From the NCBI GenBank assembly GCA_023403475.1, contig JAEYEL010000119.1:1-10235 (forward strand): a DNA stretch of 10,235 nucleotides, written 5' to 3'. Below the pieces are notes generated by a model. That model had not been told where the DNA came from and searched no databases. It saw only the letters and a program-made list of their open reading frames with translations. This document shows, piece after piece, positions 6,049-10,235 of this stretch (position 1 is its first letter; each line of letters starts with the position of its first letter). Both the position numbers and the translations under genes were made by a program. Origin of the DNA: Actinomycetes bacterium (GTDB lineage: Bacteria > Actinomycetota > Coriobacteriia > Coriobacteriales > Eggerthellaceae).

Positions 6049-6084
6049 CGGGGACGCTCGATGCGGCTTTTTCGAGCGTCCCCG
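6049..6084. terminator. 13-bp stem-loop after metK
   Basis: CGGGGACGCTCGA (6049-6061) pairs perfectly with TCGAGCGTCCCCG (6072-6084) around a ten-base loop. It starts nine bases after the metK stop. No T-run follows on the plus strand, so it may be a weak or Rho-assisted terminator or a 3' stabiliser. It also lies 93 bp beyond the end of the minus-strand regulator gene and can serve both convergent transcripts. Confidence 0.7.
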
Positions 6085-6176
6085 GTCAAGATTTGCGAGT
6101 TTGTGAACGGTTTTGACGTGCCGGTTTCTTCTGATTGCGTTTCCGGGTGATTCGCTTTTTCAGGCTCGATAGCTTG

Positions 6177-7598
6177 TTATTCGTTCGCTTGCAGCTCAAC
6201 GAGGTCGAGCAGCTCTTGCTTTCCGTGGACGTTCATTTTCTTATAGAGTTTCTTCGTGTATCCTCTTATGGTGTTTTCGGAAAGATAGAGCTTCGTTGCC
6301 ATGTAGGGCACGCTTCTGCCCTGGGCAAGATATGAGAGGATTTCCAGCTCGCGTTTCGAGAGGGCGTATTTTTTCGCAACGCCGCTAAGGTTGACTTTGC
6401 TTTCTTTGTCTGCCAGGGAGGTTTTCCCTGTTGATTCCGATAGAGGTTCTTGTTTTCCGTTCTGGAACATATTGAGTGCAAGGCTTGCGACGGCCATGAC
6501 CCCAAGTATGATAAGCGCTATTACAAAGAATGTCGCCATCTCGGTATCGAAGGCGTTCGTGATGGCGTTTCCCAATAGAACTCCTGCGCCGATGATGGCG
6601 TAGATAAGCCCCATGCCGATACATGCCGTTTGGGGAAGCGAGTGCTTTAAGGCGTATTTCCCATCAAGGAGCAGCAAGAGGCACGAAGCGAATCCCAATG
6701 AGAAAGAAAACCCGCTCGCGGCCATGTAGGCTTCGCCCTCCTGAAAGCCAATTGCCGCGAGGCAGAAGGCGAGTATCACTACGAGCATGTTTGCCAGATA
6801 CAGAGAGGTTCCTCGCTCGATTGCCTCTTTGCGAAGTTTCCAGAGCGCGAGCACGCATGAATATCCCAAAAGACGACCGAAGAGGGAGGGAACGCGTATT
6901 CCCGATTCGATAAGAGGCGTTGCGAACGCGAGGGTCTGCAGGAGAGCGGCAGACAAGGCGATGGGGGCGAAGAAAAGAAGTCCCTTCCAAGTTGGCTGTC
7001 TGTGGCGGCGAGCGGGTCTGTGCTCGCTTTCCTTGGCATTTGCCTGTTTGCTTGAAATTGTGCTTTGCGAACGAGCAAGCGGAAGGAGGCTACCGACGAC
7101 GATTATGAGAAGAAGGATGGGAGATGCTGCCCCCTGGAGCAATAAAGTGCAGGGTATCTCGAGAATCGTTGCTGCGAAACAGCATGCGATGATATGGGAG
7201 GCGTCTTCTTTTGGAGATGCCTCATCGATTGCGGTCATCCATGCGTCCATTCCTCCCGCGATACCGAACCCGAGCAGCATGATGTAGGCAACCATGGCGA
7301 ACGGGATGGGGAAGCTCTCTTGCGCGATGAAAAGCAAGGAAAGCGCTGCAAGAAAACATATGCAAGATACCATTACTTTTAGGCGGATTTGCTTGATTTT
7401 TGCGCCGAAGAAACCCCATAGGATAAGGGGAAGGGCATAGCTGGCGGGCGAGAGCAAGCGATATTCACTCGCAAAATCAGAGAAGCCCGACGAGGAGAAT
7501 CCGGGAAAGTCAAGCAGGCCGAACAGCAGCATGAAGAACACGAAGCCGAAATCTTTGAAAAGCCCCGATTTCTTATTGTTGATTGACTTTAGGTTCAT
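6177..7598 (-). CDS. membrane-embedded LuxR-family transcriptional regulator
   Basis: A 473-residue protein with a transporter-like N-terminal part and a C-terminal LuxR helix-turn-helix. Seen: about 12 hydrophobic segments (near residues 17-31, 51-69, 75-92, 97-114, 135-155, 158-174, 205-226, 240-254, 267-284, 291-311, 324-343, 355-377), with a basic loop at about 178-204 between the two six-helix halves. The DNA-binding domain runs from about 409 to 470: LSKRELEILSYLAQGRSV, then YLSENTIRGYTKKLYKK. There is no response-regulator receiver domain. Known from Eggerthellaceae: such MFS-like LuxR proteins are encoded beside Tat-exported reductases and switch them on in response to the substrate. 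The same is inferred here for the divergent reductase at 7865. A GGAAGGA-type site lies about 12 bases before the ATG, a rather long spacing. Base composition is more AT-rich than metK. Confidence 0.9.
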   Translation of the reverse strand: MNLKSINNKKSGLFKDFGFVFFMLLFGLLDFPGFSSSGFSDFASEYRLLSPASYALPLILWGFFGAKIKQIRLKVMVSCICFLAALSLLFIAQESFPIPFAMVAYIMLLGFGIAGGMDAWMTAIDEASPKEDASHIIACCFAATILEIPCTLLLQGAASPILLLIIVVGSLLPLARSQSTISSKQANAKESEHRPARRHRQPTWKGLLFFAPIALSAALLQTLAFATPLIESGIRVPSLFGRLLGYSCVLALWKLRKEAIERGTSLYLANMLVVILAFCLAAIGFQEGEAYMAASGFSFSLGFASCLLLLLDGKYALKHSLPQTACIGMGLIYAIIGAGVLLGNAITNAFDTEMATFFVIALIILGVMAVASLALNMFQNGKQEPLSESTGKTSLADKESKVNLSGVAKKYALSKRELEILSYLAQGRSVPYMATKLYLSENTIRGYTKKLYKKMNVHGKQELLDLVELQANE

Positions 7599-7632
7599 GG
7601 CCGCAAAAATTCCTTCCTTTTGCTTCTGCGAC

Positions 7633-7638
7633 AGTTTA
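7633..7638 (-). promoter_or_regulatory. possible -10 of the luxR-type gene
   Basis: On the minus strand TAAACT matches TATAAT at four of six positions, 35 bases before the regulator ATG. The 21-bp dyad lies immediately upstream of it (7640-7660), where a -35 and spacer would sit. If this is the promoter, the same site could allow autoregulation. Weak evidence. Confidence 0.25.
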
Positions 7639-7639
7639 C

Positions 7640-7660
7640 CCGAATTTTCAAAAATTTCGG
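7640..7660. promoter_or_regulatory. 21-bp imperfect dyad, candidate regulator operator
   Basis: The site has perfect outer arms CCGAA (7640-7644) and TTCGG (7656-7660), and inner arms TTT/AAA (7646-7648, 7652-7654), so eight of ten symmetric positions pair. LuxR-type domains bind as dimers to dyads of about this size. Its centre (7650) would be near -57 relative to the predicted reductase start, a usual place for an activator. Confidence 0.45.
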
Positions 7661-7694
7661 CATATTCGAGTGCGATTTAACTGCTTTCGCCCGA

Positions 7695-7700
7695 TATAAC
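7695..7700 (+). promoter_or_regulatory. -10 element of the reductase promoter
   Basis: TATAAC (five of six consensus bases). The sequence 17 bases upstream (GCGATT, 7672-7677) is a poor -35, as expected for an activator-dependent promoter. The implied leader is about 158 bases long before the ATG at 7865. Confidence 0.4.
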
Positions 7701-7710
7701 CCAATTCATG

Positions 7711-7733
7711 TGTACCAATTTTCCCGATGTACC
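7711..7733. repeat. direct repeat TGTACC, 17-bp period
   Basis: TGTACC occurs at 7711-7716 and 7728-7733, each followed two bases later by TTT. It lies just downstream of the predicted reductase transcription start. It could be a second regulatory site; chance is also possible for six bases. Confidence 0.2.
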
Positions 7734-7864
7734 GGTTTCGGGGGCTAGGAAAGGGCGCGCTCCCGTGCTTTTCTGCGAGATGCGCTGCATACTCCATGTT
7801 GCGATGTGCGGCAAAAACGAAAGGCGGCTGTTTTGGCTGCAAACGGAGTCGGAAAGGAATTGCT

Positions 7865-9439
7865 ATGGGAGAGTGTTTTGATCGCAGGAGTTTTGTGAAA
7901 GGCGGTCTGGCTGCTGGTTTGTCGATTGCGGCGGCATCTGGCATCGTCGCATGTGCGCCGAGTTCTCAGAAGCAGGATGCGGGAAGCGGTTCGGATAAAG
8001 ATTCGACGGGAAAAGCAAGCTATAATCCCTCGGAAACCAAGACATGCGACGTTGTCGTGGTCGGGTCGGGTCCCGCAGGGCTTTCGGCGGCCATTGAGGC
8101 ATGCGAGCTCGGTCTTTCCACGGTGCTTCTGGAATCGCAGAGCGTAGCTGGCGGGAATTTGAACGGCACCGAGGGTCTTATGGGCATTGGCTCGCCGCAG
8201 ACGATTGTGCAGGGAGTTGACGTAGACCCCATGGATTTGCTGAATCACGAACTCGATCTGTTCCGCTATCAAGTGGATGCCGTGCTGTGGAAGGATATGG
8301 CTCTTGCATCGGGAGAAAACATCAAGTGGTTGATGGATCATGGCGTGTCGTTCGAAGATAAGGCGGTTGATTATACGAATAACCCTGACAACCCTCAAAT
8401 CTATCATCGGTGGAAGGCCGGAACGACTCCTGCCGACCCCATGGTGTCTTCGTTTTCCGATTTGGGCGGCGAGCTGATGCTCGAGACAAGTGGAAAAGAC
8501 CTTATTCTTGGCGATGGGGGTGCGGTTGTCGGTGTATATGCGGAAAAGAAGGATGGGACAATTGTTCAGATAGATGCAAAATCGGTGATTTTGGCAGGTG
8601 GTGGTTACGTTAACAACACCGAGATGATCGCGGACATCATCGGTCACGAAGACTACTATACCCGCAGTACCGATGGGCATGATGGCTCTACTATCGCCAT
8701 GGCCGTTGCCGTTGGCGCGCGCGACATGACGCCGCATCAGACGCTCATGGGTTATCCTACCTGCAGGCATCTTGATGCGAAGATGGGGTGGTACAGCCTC
8801 GTTCCTCTTATGAACAATCCGTGCTATATTTGGGTTAACCAAGACGGGGAGCGTTTTACCAACGAAGCGAATTCTTTGGTTACTCCTGGGCTGCAGCTCG
8901 TGTCGAAGCTGACGCAGAAAACATCCTATGTCGTGATAGATAGCGAGATGCTCAAGAAAGATTTTCGCGCCGATGTGGATTTCGTCTCAGTGCTCGAAGA
9001 CGGAATAGCGAGTGGTTGCAGTAATTTATGGAAAGCCGATACTATTGAAGAACTTGCCCAGAAGTCGGGATTGGATAAAAATACTCTTCTGGAAACCGTC
9101 GATACGTATAACGGATATTGCGAGGCGGGGTATGACGAGGATTTCCGTAAGCCTGTTGAGCAACTGGTTTCTTTCAGCCATCCTCCGTATTACATGTGGG
9201 AGCATGGTGTGTATGTGACGACCACCATAGGCGGGCTTGACTACAATCGGGCTATGGAAGTTCTTGATGCACGCCGCGAGGCCATTCCCGGTTTGTATGT
9301 TGCGGGTGTGGACGGGTCGAAGATATACAAGAACTTCTATACCATCGACGTGTCCGGTTCTTGCAACGCCAACAACATCCATACGGGAAGAACGGCCGCC
9401 AAGAGCGCTGCGGGTTATATCGGAAAGAAAGGCAATTAG
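7865..9439 (+). CDS. Tat-exported FAD-dependent reductase, fumarate-reductase-like
   Basis: A flavoprotein of the FAD_binding_2 / fumarate reductase flavoprotein family, 524 residues. Seen: twin-arginine signal DRRSFVKGG at residues 6-14, a hydrophobic stretch at 15-29 and a lipobox-like IVAC ending at Cys30, so it is probably a Tat-exported lipoprotein; Ser/Gly/Asp-rich linker at 31-55; FAD dinucleotide motif VVVVGSGPAGLSAA at 63-76; VILAGGGY at 241-248; HDGSTIAMA at 272-280; WVNQDGERFTNE at 323-334; TTTIGGLDYN at 452-461; SGSCNANNIHTGR at 497-509 near the C-terminus. There is no haem or FMN-binding domain, so electrons must come from a separate partner that is not in the window. The start at 7865 is chosen over an in-frame ATG at 7727 because AAAGGA lies six bases before it and the Tat signal begins there. 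The substrate is unknown. Confidence 0.9.
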   Translation: MGECFDRRSFVKGGLAAGLSIAAASGIVACAPSSQKQDAGSGSDKDSTGKASYNPSETKTCDVVVVGSGPAGLSAAIEACELGLSTVLLESQSVAGGNLNGTEGLMGIGSPQTIVQGVDVDPMDLLNHELDLFRYQVDAVLWKDMALASGENIKWLMDHGVSFEDKAVDYTNNPDNPQIYHRWKAGTTPADPMVSSFSDLGGELMLETSGKDLILGDGGAVVGVYAEKKDGTIVQIDAKSVILAGGGYVNNTEMIADIIGHEDYYTRSTDGHDGSTIAMAVAVGARDMTPHQTLMGYPTCRHLDAKMGWYSLVPLMNNPCYIWVNQDGERFTNEANSLVTPGLQLVSKLTQKTSYVVIDSEMLKKDFRADVDFVSVLEDGIASGCSNLWKADTIEELAQKSGLDKNTLLETVDTYNGYCEAGYDEDFRKPVEQLVSFSHPPYYMWEHGVYVTTTIGGLDYNRAMEVLDARREAIPGLYVAGVDGSKIYKNFYTIDVSGSCNANNIHTGRTAAKSAAGYIGKKGN

Positions 9440-9500
9440 CCGATCGACCCGTTGTATGCTCTCAAGCACTTCTATGTTTCGTCTACGTCTTGGGGTTTAC

Positions 9501-9541
9501 CGCCTGCGGAACGCGTTTGCCGCTGGCGGCAAACCCAGGCG
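9501..9541 (+). other. composite hairpin after the reductase gene
   Basis: Outer stem CGCCTG (9501-9506) with CAGGCG (9536-9541), and inner near-perfect palindrome GTTTGCCGC (9515-9523) with GCGGCAAAC (9526-9534). An alternative pairing joins 9493-9504 to 9525-9536 with one mismatch. It lies 62 bp after the reductase stop. No T-run follows, so a terminator role is possible but unproved. Confidence 0.5.
9505..9533 (+). repeat. 29-bp direct repeat, copy 1
   Basis: Begins TGCGGAACGCG and ends GGCGGCAAA. It matches the copy at 9572-9600 in 25 of 29 positions and contains the inner palindrome of the composite hairpin. Confidence 0.75.
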
Positions 9542-9571
9542 ACGGGTTGGCTGGCAGCTTGGCCGTGTCGT

Positions 9572-9600
9572 TGCGGAACGTGTTTGCTGCAGGTGGCAAA
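9572..9600 (+). repeat. 29-bp direct repeat, copy 2
   Basis: Begins TGCGGAACGTG and ends GGTGGCAAA, 67 bp after copy 1. Of four substitutions, two fall in the stem and turn C-G or G-C pairs into U-G or G-U pairs, so an RNA hairpin can still form. Confidence 0.75.
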
Positions 9601-9650
9601 AGCGGGGATGCTTGTTCGGGTGCTTGTATTCGAACTATTTGGAGCTGCGG

Positions 9651-9672
9651 AAACCGGGGAGAAACCGGGGAG
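9651..9672 (+). repeat. 11-bp perfect tandem repeat upstream of priA
   Basis: AAACCGGGGAG occurs twice in a row. The block ends eight bases before the priA -10 hexamer and covers the place where a -35 would lie. Confidence 0.9.
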
Positions 9673-9677
9673 AATGC

Positions 9678-9686
9678 TGGTATACT
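9678..9686 (+). promoter_or_regulatory. extended -10 promoter of priA
   Basis: TGGTATACT: hexamer TATACT (five of six consensus bases) with TG one base upstream and no recognisable -35. The usual start site, about seven bases downstream, falls at or next to the ATG at 9694, so the mRNA is probably leaderless. No Shine-Dalgarno is present before that ATG, which fits. Confidence 0.5.
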
Positions 9687-9693
9687 TTCTGGC

Positions 9694-10235
9694 ATGAGAA
9701 TCGCTTCGGTCATATTGGACATCCCTACTCGGGCGCTCGATGCGCCCTATAGCTATCTTGCGCCCGAAACCGGCGGTGCAGGGTGCGCCGACGTGTTGAC
9801 GGATGGGCGCGGGTTTTCGCATGGGGACGGATTGAGCGGCGACGACGAACTCGCACTGCGTGGGAATGGGCCGGTTTCGGACGAAAACGGAATCTCGGCG
9901 TGCGAAGACGGTTTCGAGGTTGCCGTGGGGTGCGCGGTGCTCGTGCCGTTCGGGCATAGGAAGGCCGTTGGGTTCGTGGTTGCACTGCGGGAGGTCAGCC
10001 TTGACGGTGCGCTCGACGCGGGTGGCGCGGGCGACGTGTCGTCTGCACCAGTCGGAGCTGTCGTGGATGGCTCGTTGCCGGAAGCGCATTACGGGTTCGG
10101 TGCGCAGTACGAGGATGCGACGGCGCAGCCCGAAAGTCGTACTAAAGTGGACGCGAGAAAGCTCAAGTCCATCGAACGGGTGCTTTCGAAGCCGTACTTC
10201 GACGAAGAGGGCGCGGCGTGTGCGCAGTGGCTCTC
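9694..10235 (+). CDS. priA: primosomal protein N' (PriA helicase), N-terminal part, cut by window edge
   Basis: The first 180 codons of PriA, the helicase that reloads the replisome at stalled forks; the frame is open to the right edge. Seen: the 3'-end DNA-binding domain in pieces, namely ASVILDIPTRALDAPYSYL at residues 4-22, then FEVAVGCAVLVPFGHRKAVG at 74-93, and the start of the next domain KLKSIERVLSKPYFDEE at 156-172. Between these lie two insertions, about residues 26-73 and 101-152, rich in Gly, Asp, Ala and Ser and with no counterpart in typical PriA proteins, where the same blocks are nearly adjacent. No Shine-Dalgarno precedes the ATG; the extended -10 at 9678 predicts a leaderless message. 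The helicase motifs and zinc-binding cysteines would lie outside the window, so the call rests on the N-terminal domain. Confidence 0.85.
   Translation, partial: MRIASVILDIPTRALDAPYSYLAPETGGAGCADVLTDGRGFSHGDGLSGDDELALRGNGPVSDENGISACEDGFEVAVGCAVLVPFGHRKAVGFVVALREVSLDGALDAGGAGDVSSAPVGAVVDGSLPEAHYGFGAQYEDATAQPESRTKVDARKLKSIERVLSKPYFDEEGAACAQWL

Noticed and set aside
7727..7864. Upstream in-frame extension of the reductase from ATG 7727
   Set aside because: It would bury the Tat signal 46 residues inside the protein, has no good Shine-Dalgarno, and the ATG at 7865 has AAAGGA at proper spacing.
7745..8842. Long open frame on the minus strand opposite the reductase
   Set aside because: It is antisense to a clear Tat-FAD reductase, is His/Arg-rich, and shows no family motif.

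Overview
The window looks like chromosome from a Coriobacteriia member, most likely family Eggerthellaceae (Eggerthella, Gordonibacter, Slackia or Adlercreutzia type). The pointers are high-GC core genes and a divergent pair typical of that family: a Tat-exported FAD-dependent reductase next to a regulator made of about 12 membrane helices and a C-terminal LuxR helix-turn-helix. The species cannot be fixed from sequence reading alone.

Layout, left to right. At 34-927 (+) lies a LicA/choline-kinase-like phosphotransferase. From 928 to 1836 there is no convincing intact gene. This stretch holds a decayed small ORF behind a run of seven G, three copies of a roughly 23-bp repeat (one inverted), several hairpins, a 15-bp perfect terminator-like stem and a G/C-rich tract with hexamer-like periodicity. 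On the minus strand, 4145-2697 and 2685-1837 form a two-gene operon: a circularly permuted ATP-grasp (glutathionylspermidine-synthase-like) ligase and a DUF1461/TIGR01906 integral membrane protein.

The 4146-4777 gap holds two things of interest. On the minus strand there is a microgene candidate: extended -10 promoter, Shine-Dalgarno, short hydrophobic peptide, and an 11-bp inverted repeat enclosing the ORF, which recalls type I toxin mRNAs. On the plus strand the metK leader carries a SAM-I/SAM-IV-clan riboswitch whose P1 helix runs into the metK Shine-Dalgarno. metK itself is at 4778-6040 and is followed by a 13-bp stem-loop.

From 6177 to 9439 there is a visibly more AT-rich module: the minus-strand membrane LuxR regulator, a 266-bp divergent control region with a 21-bp imperfect dyad, and the plus-strand reductase. 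The regulator probably senses a compound or membrane state and switches on the reductase, which probably uses an organic molecule as electron acceptor outside the membrane. The reductase lacks the residues that define fumarate reductases, so its substrate is open. After a repeat-rich spacer, priA begins at 9694 behind an extended -10 placed for leaderless transcription. It runs off the right edge and carries two unusual acidic/Gly-rich insertions.

No rRNA, tRNA, transposase or CRISPR array was found. All alignments were made by eye.
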